Origin: Rossellomorea arthrocnemi
GTDB taxonomy: Bacteria; Bacillota; Bacilli; Bacillales; Bacillaceae_B
NCBI RefSeq assembly: GCF_904424705.1
Contig: NZ_CAJGBF010000002.1
Location: 186,001-250,000 of the forward strand
DNA length: 64,000 bases
Reading direction: 5' to 3'
How positions within the stretch are numbered: the stretch's first letter is position 1; every line of letters begins with the position of its first letter. Made by a program: the position numbers and the translations under genes. The notes below the pieces were generated by a model that was given only the letters and a program-made list of their open reading frames with translations, made no database searches and was not told the origin of the DNA. This document shows, in pieces, positions 37,967 through 48,000 of the stretch.

Positions 37967-38743
37967 CTACTGTTCTCCGTCAAACCATTTTTTAGCGAGT
38001 TTATCCAATTCTCCCGCATCTTTAAGCTTTTTCAATGCGTTATTGAATTCACTTGTAAGCTCGCTGTCCTTTGGAAGGGCGACAGCAGAACCGGCCTCTT
38101 CTTCGTTTACATTCATCGTATTCCCTTGAAGCTCGTCATTTTTGTCCAGATAGCCGTTTGCCACCGTATTTTCGATGATGATGGCATCAAAACGTCCATT
38201 TTGAAGATCCTGGATCAGTTCAGGGATACGGTCACGCGTATCTACTTTAAGATTGATCGATTTTGAAAGTTCTTCTGCTGCATCCTGTTGAATAGATCCT
38301 AATTGAACACCTACTGTTTTCCCGTCAAGATCCATCTGACTTTGAATTCCGCTTTTCTTTGTGGAGATGATCATATCTTTGGCCGTGTAGTAGATATCAC
38401 TAAAGTCAACGTTTTTTTGTCGCTCCGGCGTAGGTGTCATGGAAGAAAGGACAAAATCGATTTGGCCGGTTTTCAGGGCAGAGATTAATCCGCTGAATTC
38501 CATATCCTTGATTTCGATTTCGTATCCCATTTCATCTGCAAGCAAATTGGCAAGGTCAATATCGTAGCCGATGATTTCATCACTGGTGGCCGTGTCGACA
38601 TATTCAAAAGGTTTATAGTCAGCAGACGTCCCCATAATCAGTTTCTTTGACTCTCCTGAAGCCGCCTTTTCTTCTCCTGCCCCACATGCCGCTAGAGTAG
38701 TAGATAGAATCAATACTAATACGAGAGATAATAGCTTTTTCAT
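37967..38743 (-). CDS. artP: Amino acid ABC transporter substrate-binding lipoprotein
   Basis: A 258-residue solute-binding protein. MKKLLSLVLVLILSTTLAACG gives a lipoprotein signal with modified Cys at about 20. It then has the family-3 fold: IGYDIDLANLLADEMGYEIEIKDMEFSGLISAL and DFVLSSMTPTPERQKNVDFS. It binds arginine or another polar amino acid outside the membrane. AAGGAGG precedes the ATG. It is the first gene of artPQR. Confidence 0.94.
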   Translation of the reverse strand: MKKLLSLVLVLILSTTLAACGAGEEKAASGESKKLIMGTSADYKPFEYVDTATSDEIIGYDIDLANLLADEMGYEIEIKDMEFSGLISALKTGQIDFVLSSMTPTPERQKNVDFSDIYYTAKDMIISTKKSGIQSQMDLDGKTVGVQLGSIQQDAAEELSKSINLKVDTRDRIPELIQDLQNGRFDAIIIENTVANGYLDKNDELQGNTMNVNEEEAGSAVALPKDSELTSEFNNALKKLKDAGELDKLAKKWFDGEQ

Positions 38744-38808
38744 TGTGGTTCCTCCTTGAACAATGTGTATAATTATAATATATAATGTATATTAATTACT
38801 ATATTCGT

Positions 38809-38836
38809 ATTGTATCAGAGATCGATATTTATGCAA
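38809..38836 (-). promoter_or_regulatory. Sigma-A-like promoter of artPQR
   Basis: On the minus strand TTGCAT (38831-38836), 16-base spacer, TACAAT (38809-38814). About 65 bases separate the -10 from the artP start, in very AT-rich DNA. Confidence 0.5.
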
Positions 38837-38865
38837 TAGTTTTTATAAATATCGACAAATGATTA

Positions 38866-38880
38866 TATATTCTGAAAATA
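38866..38880. promoter_or_regulatory. CodY-box-like sequence upstream of artPQR
   Basis: TATATTCTGAAAATA matches 12 of 15 positions of the CodY consensus AATTTTCWGAAAATT. It lies 30 bases upstream of the proposed -35. CodY control of amino acid uptake is common, but this site is a match only. Confidence 0.4.
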
Positions 38881-39023
38881 ACAGGCTGATCGGTCTTATC
38901 TTAAGAGGTATAAAAGTTTGTAGTGAATATTTTTCATTCATAATATATGCACATAGAGCGTAGTTGCTGGAACAGTGGCTAAATGGAAGTGTTTTATTTT
39001 ATACTAAAATTGGCCTTTTGGAG

Positions 39024-39173
39024 ATGAATCTAATAGAAACGGAGATTTTCAACGTGGGTTTTGGAGGTCAGGACGAAGCTTTCTGGTATGAGGAGGCGTT
39101 GAATGCCATGCCTTTTCCTTTTATTGCGTGGATTCTGGAAGTGATCGTCAATATTGGAATTATTGCGTTTTGA
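39024..39173 (+). CDS. Doubtful small hydrophobic ORF
   Basis: An ATG at 39024 opens a frame of 49 codons ending in MPFPFIAWILEVIVNIGIIAF. GGAG is immediately before this ATG, too close to use. A better-spaced AGGAGG (10 bases) precedes an internal ATG at 39108 that would give only the 21-residue hydrophobic end. The product could be a small membrane peptide or chance; the rest of the artP-brxB spacer shows nothing more. Confidence 0.25.
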   Translation: MNLIETEIFNVGFGGQDEAFWYEEALNAMPFPFIAWILEVIVNIGIIAF

Positions 39174-39261
39174 AATTAATTGCGTCATTTCCACACTTAA
39201 GTAATTGTGTATTTTTGGTGAAATAAGGAATCCACCTCCTGACATCCCAATATCACTTCTA

Positions 39262-39310
39262 AAAATAAAAAAATCGTCAAGCCTCTCACTTATTCAGTGA
39301 GAAACTTGAC
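39262..39310 (-). terminator. Terminator after brxB
   Basis: Minus-strand stem GTCAAGTTTCTCACT / AGTGAGAGGCTTGAC (with G-U pairs), loop GAATA, then GATTTTTTTATTTTT, close to the brxB stop. Confidence 0.92.
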
Positions 39311-39316
39311 GAAATT

Positions 39317-39754
39317 TTATACTTCTTCACAATACTCATCAAAGTAGGATTGAAGTTTGTTCACAACCGACATTGGGTCATGCCCTTCAATCTCATGTCT
39401 TTCAACCATGGTTAACAGCTTTCCGTCTTTTAATAAGGCAAATGACGGTGAGGATGGCGGATAACCGGTAAAGTAACTGCGCGCTTTCGCAGTAGCTTCT
39501 TTATCCTGACCTGCGAAGACCGTTACCAGTTGATCCGGGCGCTTATCAAAGTGAATGGAATGAGCTGCTGCCGGACGGGCGATTCCTCCTGCGCATCCAC
39601 AAACGGAGTTAATCATGACAAGTGTTGTGCCTTCTTTAGAAAATGCTTGATCCACTTCTTCTTCAGTTGTCAATTGTGTATAACCTGCCGTCTCGATTTC
39701 TTGACGGGCCTGGCGGACAACGTCGTTCATAAATAAATTGAAATCTATATCCAT
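39317..39754 (-). CDS. brxB: Bacilliredoxin BrxB (YqiW)
   Basis: A 145-residue DUF1094 thioredoxin-like protein with the C52-G-C54 active site (SVCGCAGG). Bacilliredoxins remove bacillithiol from mixed disulfides of proteins after hypochlorite or disulfide stress. AAAGGAGAG precedes the ATG. In B. subtilis yqiW lies between the bkd operon and artP; here the mut genes and a protease gene separate it from bkd. Confidence 0.94.
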   Translation of the reverse strand: MDIDFNLFMNDVVRQARQEIETAGYTQLTTEEEVDQAFSKEGTTLVMINSVCGCAGGIARPAAAHSIHFDKRPDQLVTVFAGQDKEATAKARSYFTGYPPSSPSFALLKDGKLLTMVERHEIEGHDPMSVVNKLQSYFDEYCEEV

Positions 39755-39859
39755 GCTTGAACTCTCCTTTAATCGCTGACTTAATCATATTCCACAAATA
39801 ACGAGGGGATTTGATGTACTCCTATCATACCAATTTCAAACCATATCTTTCAATTAAAA

Positions 39860-40909
39860 TTAACTTTTCTTATCAAGAATTGCTCCTTTGTACTCTTTCA
39901 ACAACTCTTCCACCGCTTGGGAGGTTGTATACTCCCCGGCCCTCACCCGATCTTCCATTTGTGGGAGGGATGACTTTATATTCTGCTGAAAAAAGAAGTC
40001 TGACAGAATTCTTTCTTTCAGCATGGTATGGAACCATTCCTGCCTTTGGCTAAGTCTTCTTTCTTCGAATACCCCCTGTTCTTTTGTCTGCTTTTCGAAA
40101 CGCCGGATCACACTCCATAGTTCATGTAAACCTTCATTTTTCAACGCTGAACAGGTATAAGCCTTTGAACTCCAACCTTTCGTTGCAGGAATTAAAAAGT
40201 GAAGGATCTGATTCAACTCTCTTTTCGTTTTCTCAGCGAGAGGCTTATTCTCTCCATCGGCTTTATTCACGAGTAAGACGTCTGCAAGTTCCATGATTCC
40301 TTTTTTCATACCCTGAAGCTCATCGCCAGCGCCGGTAATAACGAGTAGTAAGAAGAAATCCACCATCTGCCTCACCATCACTTCACTTTGCCCTACCCCT
40401 ACTGTTTCAATGATGATGAGGTCGTACCCCGCTGCTTCACATAAGAGTAGAGTCTCATTTGTTTTTCGATGGACTCCCCCCAGCGTCCCGGCCGTTGGAG
40501 AAGGTCTGACAAAGGCTCGGGGGTTTTTCGATAGCTGCTCCATTCTTGTTTTATCCCCAAGGATGCTTCCACCTGAAATGGATGAACTCGGGTCGATGGC
40601 AAGAACGGCAACACGGAGACCCTCGTCACATAACATCTCGCCGAATTGTTCGATAAAGGTACTTTTCCCGGCTCCAGGAACACCAGTAATCCCGATCCGA
40701 AAGCTTTGTCCAGTATGGGGCAAGAGCTCCTGCAACAATTCTTGACCCACCTCATAATGTTCTTCCGCATTGCTTTCAATCAACGTAATGGCTTTTGCTA
40801 AATGACTGCGATCACCTTTTAGGACACCGGCCTTTAATTCGCTGATCGAAACAGGATCTTTTTTCTTTTTGACAAACCTTTTCTTTCGTCCTGACTGATA
40901 CTCTGTCAT
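39860..40909 (-). CDS. meaB: Methylmalonyl-CoA mutase-associated GTPase MeaB
   Basis: A 349-residue G3E-class GTPase: P-loop GVPGAGKST, AIDPSSSISGGSILGDKTRM, ETVGVGQSE and NKAD for guanine recognition. MeaB gates cobalamin loading and protects methylmalonyl-CoA mutase from inactivation. Its ATG overlaps the mutB stop by one base (TAATG), so it is translationally coupled to its partner. Confidence 0.95.
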   Translation of the reverse strand: MTEYQSGRKKRFVKKKKDPVSISELKAGVLKGDRSHLAKAITLIESNAEEHYEVGQELLQELLPHTGQSFRIGITGVPGAGKSTFIEQFGEMLCDEGLRVAVLAIDPSSSISGGSILGDKTRMEQLSKNPRAFVRPSPTAGTLGGVHRKTNETLLLCEAAGYDLIIIETVGVGQSEVMVRQMVDFFLLLVITGAGDELQGMKKGIMELADVLLVNKADGENKPLAEKTKRELNQILHFLIPATKGWSSKAYTCSALKNEGLHELWSVIRRFEKQTKEQGVFEERRLSQRQEWFHTMLKERILSDFFFQQNIKSSLPQMEDRVRAGEYTTSQAVEELLKEYKGAILDKKS

Positions 40910-43071
40910 TATTCAGTCACTTCCTCATAGCCGAGCACTTCATAAATTTCTTTGATCACTTTTTGTGCGGCAACAGGAATGATCGTTCCAGGGCCAAAGA
41001 CAGCAGATGCTCCATTGCTTAAAAGGAAGTCATAATCCTTTGCGGGAATCACTCCACCGATGACTACAAGGATGTCTTCCCTGCCGAGTTTCTTAAGTTC
41101 AGCCACTAATTGAGGAAGAAGCGTTTTATGACCGGCAGCCAAGGAGCTGACTCCAATGACATGCACATCGTTTTCAACCGCCTGTAGAGCCGTTTCTTCA
41201 GGAGTTTGGAACAATGGTCCGATGTCCACATCGAATCCAAGATCGGCAAACGCCGTGCTGATCACTTTCGCCCCCCTGTCATGACCGTCCTGTCCCATCT
41301 TGGCGATAAGGATCCGGGGTCTTCTGCCTTCGTTATCCAAAAATTCTTCCGTCATCTCTTTCACAAGGTTAATTTCCTGTTCATTTGAGAAATTCGAGCT
41401 GTACACCCCACTTATACTCCGGATCGTTGCTTTATGTCTACCCGATACTTTTTCTATAGCATCTGAAATTTCTCCCAGTGTTGCACGAGCTCTTGCAGCA
41501 TCAACCGCTTTTTCAAGAAGATTTCCTTTCCCTGTTTCTGCTGCGTGAGTCAAGGCTTCAAGCGTTACAATGACTCTCTCTTCATTTCTTTCTTCTTTAA
41601 GCTTTTGAATCCGTTCAATCTGCTTTTGTCTAACAATTGTATTATCGATGTCCAGCGTTTCAATCGGATCTTCCTTCTCAAGTCGATATTTATTCACCCC
41701 GATGATGGATTCATCTCCTGAATCGATCATCGCTTGTCTTCTTGCAGCGGCTTCCTCGATACGCATCTTTGGTAATCCTGTTTCAATGGCTTTCGTCATG
41801 CCGCCGAGCTCTTCGATTTCTTCAATATGCTCCCATGCCTTTTCCATCAGCTGATCGGTTAACGACTCAACATAGTGGGAACCTGCCCATGGATCAATCA
41901 CTTTCGTTATAGCCGTTTCTTCTTGAAGATACAGCTGGGTATTTCGGGCGATCCGCGCCGAAAAGTCTGTCGGCAGGGCAATCGCTTCGTCAAGGGCATT
42001 GGTATGCAGGGATTGCGTATGGCCCATTGCCGCTGCATGTGCTTCAAGTAATGTACGGATGACATTATTATAAGGATCCTGCTCCGTCAAGCTCCACCCT
42101 GAGGTTTGAGAATGGGTTCTAAGGGCCATCGATTTAGGGTTTTCAGGTTTGAATCTCTTCATCATCTTAGCCCAAATCCTCCTTGCTGCCCTCATTTTGG
42201 CGACTTCCATGAAATAATTCATGCCGATGGCCCAGAAGAATGACAATCTCGGTGCAAAGGAGTCGATATCTATCCCTGCCTGGAGCCCGGTCCTGACATA
42301 TTCAAGCCCATCTGCCAAAGTATAAGCGAGCTCAATATCCGCAGGTGCCCCAGCTTCTTGCATATGATAGCCTGAAATACTGATACTGTTGAATTTCGGC
42401 ATATGTTTGGACGTATACTCAAAGATATCCGCAATGATGTTCATGGATGTTTCAGGGGGATAAATATACGTATTCCGGACCATGTATTCTTTCAAAATAT
42501 CATTTTGAATCGTACCGGACAGCTTTTCCAGTGGGACACCCTGCTCTTCTGCGGTTACGATATAAAACGCAAGGATGGGCAGCACCGCTCCGTTCATCGT
42601 CATAGAAACAGACATTTGATCAAGGGGTATACCGTCGAATAATATCTTCATGTCAAGGATTGAATCGATGGCTACCCCGGCTTTCCCTACATCTCCTTCA
42701 ACTCTTGGATGATCCGAATCATAACCGCGGTGCGTGGCCAAATCAAATGCCACTGACAACCCTTTCTGGCCCATACTCAAGTTTCTTCGGTAGAAAGCAT
42801 TGCTTTCTTCTGCAGTTGAAAATCCAGCATATTGTCTAACGGTCCACGGGCGGTTCACATACATCGTCGGGTACGGACCTCTCGTGTATGGAGCAAGACC
42901 TGGAAGATCCTTTCCATGAGAAATATTTTTTGTGTCTTCCGCAGAATAAAGTGGTTTTATAGAGATTTTTTCATTCATCTCATAGGTTCTGTCCGAAAGG
43001 GAAACCTTACTCATTGCTCCCTCATGTGAATAAGGGTTGATTTGTTGCCAATCAGGCTTCTTCAATGTCAT
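40909..43071 (-). CDS. mutB: Methylmalonyl-CoA mutase, large (catalytic) subunit
   Basis: The 720-residue alpha subunit isomerises (R)-methylmalonyl-CoA to succinyl-CoA with adenosylcobalamin. It has the TIM-barrel substrate region ([39 protein letters not shown]) and a C-terminal B12-binding domain with the base-off motif [18 protein letters not shown] and GGVIPAKDY. It overlaps the small-subunit gene by 20 bases. The ribosome binding site AGGAGGG is close to the ATG; a TTG two codons later is an alternative start. Confidence 0.96.
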   Translation of the reverse strand: MTLKKPDWQQINPYSHEGAMSKVSLSDRTYEMNEKISIKPLYSAEDTKNISHGKDLPGLAPYTRGPYPTMYVNRPWTVRQYAGFSTAEESNAFYRRNLSMGQKGLSVAFDLATHRGYDSDHPRVEGDVGKAGVAIDSILDMKILFDGIPLDQMSVSMTMNGAVLPILAFYIVTAEEQGVPLEKLSGTIQNDILKEYMVRNTYIYPPETSMNIIADIFEYTSKHMPKFNSISISGYHMQEAGAPADIELAYTLADGLEYVRTGLQAGIDIDSFAPRLSFFWAIGMNYFMEVAKMRAARRIWAKMMKRFKPENPKSMALRTHSQTSGWSLTEQDPYNNVIRTLLEAHAAAMGHTQSLHTNALDEAIALPTDFSARIARNTQLYLQEETAITKVIDPWAGSHYVESLTDQLMEKAWEHIEEIEELGGMTKAIETGLPKMRIEEAAARRQAMIDSGDESIIGVNKYRLEKEDPIETLDIDNTIVRQKQIERIQKLKEERNEERVIVTLEALTHAAETGKGNLLEKAVDAARARATLGEISDAIEKVSGRHKATIRSISGVYSSNFSNEQEINLVKEMTEEFLDNEGRRPRILIAKMGQDGHDRGAKVISTAFADLGFDVDIGPLFQTPEETALQAVENDVHVIGVSSLAAGHKTLLPQLVAELKKLGREDILVVIGGVIPAKDYDFLLSNGASAVFGPGTIIPVAAQKVIKEIYEVLGYEEVTE

Positions 43072-44848
43072 TTCCCTCCTCCCAGATGGTTAAAAGCTCA
43101 TCCATTTTTTCAAGTATGTTTTGTTTATGGTAGATGGACCCGTTCAATCCCATAAGGTCCCATTCACTTCTCTTCTCATCCGGTATTTTTCCTGCTATGT
43201 CTATCACAATGTCAGAATCTATTTGATGTATGGATTCAATAATCATTGATAGTTGATCACAATACTCTTCATCTTTTCCACATACTACATAGTATGGGTA
43301 CCGGGTTTCTTCTACAAAATGAAGGAGATCTTCCTTTGAAAAGCACTCTTTACTCTGATGAGAGTGAATGCCTCCTGTGGCTAAAAAACCATTTACAAAG
43401 TCTGCACGGGGCTTGTGAGTCTTCAACTCTCCCAATCCAATCAGACCAGCCACCGGTTTGGTAGATAACTTCTTTGCCCTACTCCGTAAATCTTCGAATG
43501 GCAGAGACAATCGCTCCACAGCATTTAAGCGTTCTGCCGGGAGGGTTTCTTCCAGATTCGCATAGATATTTGTCCCGATCATCGAATTCTTACGAGTGGC
43601 TAAATCATGTAATCGGGCGTCTCTCACCCTATTAATATGATCTTGAATAGAACCATTTCTCAGGGAGACAAGGATTCCCCCTTGCTCATCTATTTGTTGA
43701 AACTCTTTCCATGCAAGCTTGCCAACTTCTTCTGACAGCCATTCAACATAATAAGAACCGCCTCCTGGATCGATGACTTTATCCAAATGTGCTTCTTCTC
43801 CGAGAATGAGTTGGGTGTTTCGGGCGATTCTTTCAGAAAATGGATTTACTTCCCCGCTCACTTCATTGAACGGAGCAACAACCAAATAATCGACGCCTGC
43901 TATAATGGCAGAAAATGCTTCTCCGCCTCCTCGAAGCATATTGACATACGAATCTAATGCTGATTTATTAAATCGGGACGTTTCTGCACTGATACTGATA
44001 GAGCGGGAAATCATGTCCTCTGCCAACCCATAAGAAAACAATACCTCTTGCCACAATTTCTTGAATGCCCTGATCTTCGCAATTTCCAAAAAGAAATGGC
44101 TTCCTACTGAAAAGTGAAAGTGCATCTTTTCCGTTGCTTTCTCAAGAGTCCATCCATTTTCTCGAAGTGCCTCAATGTAAGAGACACCCTCACTCAGTGC
44201 ATAGGCCAGCTCCTGGGTGGCGCTTGCGCCTTTATTATGATACGGTGCAGAATTGATGATTATGGTCTTCACTTCAGCAAGGTACTTGTCTGCTTCTTCC
44301 ACAACCTTCGTCCATTCTTCTAATCTATTTTCATCCGACCATTCTCCTTCTGAAAGGGGGTCGAATCCTATGATCCCATTTAGCCCCTTCCATTCAGGGA
44401 ACTTATCCATTCCAAGTATAGATAATGATGTTTTTTTATCAATTGCAAAGATGGGAGTATCGAATCCTATCATTTCTTTCAAGAATTGAGATAAATGTTC
44501 TTTATTCTTTAGTTCTCCAATAGAAAATGAAAGACAGTTCTGCCCCCGTGATAATGCATCCTTCACAGCGGTTGTCAGTTCTCCCCATGAATCCCTTTTA
44601 ATTGGCTGAGCGATAAACCACTTTGAAGCAAGCTCCAGCTTCCCTTCAACATTCGGAATATAGTCCTTTACTCTATCACGCCTGGGAACATCTTCTTCTG
44701 TATATAAAGGCTTAAGATCAATATTTTCATAAGTTTTCGTATGTAAAGAATGTAAACTTCTCCCTTTTAATGCCTTTTCAGCTGCTTCCTGCCATTCTGT
44801 AAGTGTGTGACGACTGAATGATTGATTTTTCATATCACTAAGCTTCAT
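43052..44848 (-). CDS. mutA: Methylmalonyl-CoA mutase, small subunit
   Basis: A 598-residue homolog of MutB without a working cobalamin site: the substrate-domain features remain ([49 protein letters not shown]) but the DxHxxG motif is absent from the C-terminal part. It forms the alpha-beta heterodimer. The start MKLSDMKNQ follows GAGGGG; an upstream open stretch of 28 codons covers the leader. First gene of mutA-mutB-meaB. Confidence 0.93.
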   Translation of the reverse strand: MKLSDMKNQSFSRHTLTEWQEAAEKALKGRSLHSLHTKTYENIDLKPLYTEEDVPRRDRVKDYIPNVEGKLELASKWFIAQPIKRDSWGELTTAVKDALSRGQNCLSFSIGELKNKEHLSQFLKEMIGFDTPIFAIDKKTSLSILGMDKFPEWKGLNGIIGFDPLSEGEWSDENRLEEWTKVVEEADKYLAEVKTIIINSAPYHNKGASATQELAYALSEGVSYIEALRENGWTLEKATEKMHFHFSVGSHFFLEIAKIRAFKKLWQEVLFSYGLAEDMISRSISISAETSRFNKSALDSYVNMLRGGGEAFSAIIAGVDYLVVAPFNEVSGEVNPFSERIARNTQLILGEEAHLDKVIDPGGGSYYVEWLSEEVGKLAWKEFQQIDEQGGILVSLRNGSIQDHINRVRDARLHDLATRKNSMIGTNIYANLEETLPAERLNAVERLSLPFEDLRSRAKKLSTKPVAGLIGLGELKTHKPRADFVNGFLATGGIHSHQSKECFSKEDLLHFVEETRYPYYVVCGKDEEYCDQLSMIIESIHQIDSDIVIDIAGKIPDEKRSEWDLMGLNGSIYHKQNILEKMDELLTIWEEGNDIEEA

Positions 44849-44874
44849 AATACCCCTCTTCCGGACTGCGTTTT

Positions 44875-44888
44875 TGTAATCGTTTACA
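44875..44888. promoter_or_regulatory. cre (CcpA) site, full consensus, in the mutA leader
   Basis: TGTAATCGTTTACA (reverse complement TGTAAACGATTACA) satisfies every fixed position of TGWAANCGNTNWCA. It lies about 75 bases past the predicted transcription start and 27 bases before the mutA start, a roadblock position for CcpA. Confidence 0.75.
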
Positions 44889-44949
44889 TAACCCCTTAAA
44901 AAAAGTTTCCTAAAAGTATCGAAAGTACACATTGAAAATTCGAAATGTT

Positions 44950-44972
44950 TATACTAATACTATTTTAGTATA
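44950..44972. promoter_or_regulatory. Perfect 8-bp inverted repeat overlapping the mutA -10
   Basis: TATACTAA-N7-TTAGTATA. On the minus strand its first half contains the -10 hexamer TATACT of the mutA promoter, a place where a dimeric repressor would block RNA polymerase. The regulator is unknown. Confidence 0.55.
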
Positions 44973-44995
44973 TAAAAAAAATCGTCTTTCTTCAA
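44967..44995 (-). promoter_or_regulatory. Sigma-A promoter of mutA-mutB-meaB
   Basis: TTGAAG (44990-44995), 17-base spacer, TATACT (44967-44972) on the minus strand, with a T run in the spacer. Confidence 0.65.
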
Positions 44996-45013
44996 TCTCT
45001 CATGAAAATGAGT

Positions 45014-45052
45014 GCAAAAAAGAAGAAGAGCTGGACATTCCAACTCTTCTTC
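45014..45052 (-). terminator. Terminator after the bpr gene
   Basis: Minus-strand stem GAAGAAGAGTTGG / CCAGCTCTTCTTC, 5-base loop, then TTTTTTG, 9 bases past the stop. Confidence 0.92.
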
Positions 45053-45060
45053 CACCATGC

Positions 45061-48000
45061 TTATTTTTTTGAATTGATATACAATTTACCTTCTGCACGC
45101 TTAGTCGTGACATTTCCATAATCATCGGAAATTTTCACTTCAATCACGGCTCCCGGTGCCTTAACATTTGAAGTAGCCGTATAGTAACCGACATAATGAC
45201 CCTCTGACGTTTCCATCATTGGAAGTTCATTGGCGTTGGTCACTTGGGATCGTGCATTTGTCAGAGGCATTTGAATGACAAATGCCGCATCCAGCCCTGG
45301 CTCACTATCAAATTCGATTTTAACGGATTCGCCCTTTTTCAGTTCTTTATCTTCTGCAGGAAGAAGGTTTTCAATCTCAATGTCACCAAACTTTGCATCA
45401 ACCGTGACACTTTGTTTCTTTTTGTTCCCTGCTTTATCTTTCGCTACTACCTGTATTACATTTTCCCCTTCATTCAGAAGAATTCGGTGACTGAACTCCC
45501 CATCGCTTACAGAAGCTTTCTCTCCGTTCACCTTCACCCATGCAAGGTTTTCATCTGCAATTGTTCCTTTAACTGTGACGGCTTCATTATTTGTTTTCAT
45601 GTCATCTTCTGGTGATGTTATGGACAGTTCAGGCTTCACTTGATCAAGAGTAACTGTTACTGCATCTGATGGGCCAGTCATGCCCTGTTCCGTCGCTGCC
45701 TTGGCGGTTAATACATTCTCACCTTCATGTAGGGAAACTTCAGCAGAGAATGTTCCATCCTCACCTGTGTCGGCTGTAGCCACTTCCTCTTCCCCATTAA
45801 AGAGATGTACGGTCGTGGTCGGGGCAGAAGTCCCTTCAACTGACACTGAATCTTTATTGGTAAAAGTTCCATTTTTCGGTGAGGTGATGACAGGTGACGT
45901 CACTTCGTAATTCACAGTTGCGCGTATCATATAGTTCCCCTCATCTTCAGGTGCTTGTGACCAGGCTCCACCGACAAACTGCCAGCTTCTAGCGGAATAT
46001 TCACCATCTTCATCCGTTCCAAGCCCCGGTGTATTCGGATTTGGAGCAGATTGGATGTACACCATATAGAAATCTCCTTCAACCATGATGCCATGCTGAC
46101 TGAGATCTACATGCGTCCATTCACCGTTACGCAACGCTGTTCCATCGAATGGTCCTGCAATTTTCTTACCTGGTGCCCCATCCGGTCCAGTCGCATCATA
46201 TACGGCAACCTGGAATTCAGTTCCACCTGGTACCGGCCATTCTGTATCCCAGAAGCGGAAAAGTCCACCAGTCACAAGTGCCGTTTCATTTCCTTCTTCA
46301 AGTGACATTTTTACGGCCCAGCCATTTCCTGCATCATAGAATGCACGAGCGTTTTCTGCTGTTCCATCATCATATCCGATCTCTCCTGGATACCCAATAA
46401 ATGGCTCTAATGATACATCGGCGGTAGTGACTTCTCCGCCTTCAACGGTGACGCTCATTTCCTTACTATAATAGTAAGGGGCAACCACTTTCAGTGTGTA
46501 ATCCCCTTCGTATGCCTCTAATTCATATTCCCCATTGTCATTGGTTTCAACTGGCTGTACCACGGCATCTTCAAGTACAAAGACCGTTGCTCCTTCGACC
46601 GGTTCGTCCGTCACTTCGTTGGTTACGGTTCCGGTAATGTTCCCCTGAGGGATTTCTTCAAGGGTGAAGTTGGCAGTAGATGTTTGATCGGCTTCAATCG
46701 TTACACTTTGTGTTTCGGACCTGTAACCGTATGTGGATGCCTGTAATGTGAATTCACCTGCTGCATGGGTCATTTCGTATGATCCATCGGATGGATTCGT
46801 ATAAACGGAACGACCTGTTTCCAATACGCTGACTTCTGCCTGTAAGGGAAGAAGCACAGGAGCTGGACCTGATTCATCCGTCTTGTCATCTTTCTTCACT
46901 GTCTTTTTCACTGTAATCTTAGCTGGATCTACACTTGGTTTTTTCGAAACAGATGATGATTTCTCATCCTTCGATTTCAATCCAAGCTTCATTTTATTAG
47001 CTGGAAGGTTTGATTCCGCGCTGAGTTTCACATCGTCCAGGTACCAGCCTTGTTTCGTCACACTACCATCGGAGGTAACGTTGAAGGAAATGTATACTCG
47101 TTGACCTGCATATTGACTCAGATCCACTTCTCCTTCAACCCATCCGTCGGTATTCCCGTTTACACGAAGCGCCTGTGTCCACTCTTCACCATCAGTGGAA
47201 ACAAACACGTGACCATAATCATAGTTTTGTTCAAGTTCATGCCACTGTTTGAATTGTAAGAAGCTCTCCCCTTCGGGTAAATCGATCGGAGGCATCTGAA
47301 GTGACATATTCGCGCTGTTGTCATACGTACCGTCTAGTTTCGTGGCATATACTTTTTCTCCTGATGAAGCATTTCCCGGACCATTACCCGGCACGCCCCA
47401 CTCCCAGCTGTTCCCTGGACCATACGATGTCCAACCAGTCGGAGTAGCTTCAAAGTCCTGCTCATATCCAACTGTGATGCCCGGTAAAAGGTTTACCGTA
47501 TAAGTGTCAGACTGGACCTCATTTCCTCCGAAATCCCGTGCCACCCATTTATAGGTGACCTGATCTTCAGTGAGGGCTTCACCAGGGATGACTGCTTCAT
47601 AAGTTCCGGATGTGTAGTCTCCTGACGTTCGGCCTGCCTCGACCTCTACCCAATCACCGTCCAGATTTTGATAGTGCAGGGCAACATTTGTCACACTTAC
47701 ATTATCACTTGCTTCTGCTTGTAATGGCAGATTCATTTCTTTAAATGCTTCTTGTGGTGCCTCATGACTGATGACAGGTGCTTCGGTGTCATTACCTTCT
47801 TTTGAAACCTGACCTTTCACTTTACCGATTCCGCTCATAACGGATGAAACTGCATCAAACGCATTGACCAAGCCGTGGCCATACCCGTTATTAGGCGATT
47901 CCGGGAACGTTCCGTCCGTTAATGGGACAGCGGTAGACATAAGGATTTCTTCGATTTCATCCACAGTTAAGCTTGCATCCACTTGCCGCAATAACGCAGC

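Noticed and set aside
44950..44972. FapR operator at the mutA promoter
   Set aside because: FapR sites read TTAGTACCTRNTACTAA. Here the half-sites are in the opposite order with a 7-base spacer.
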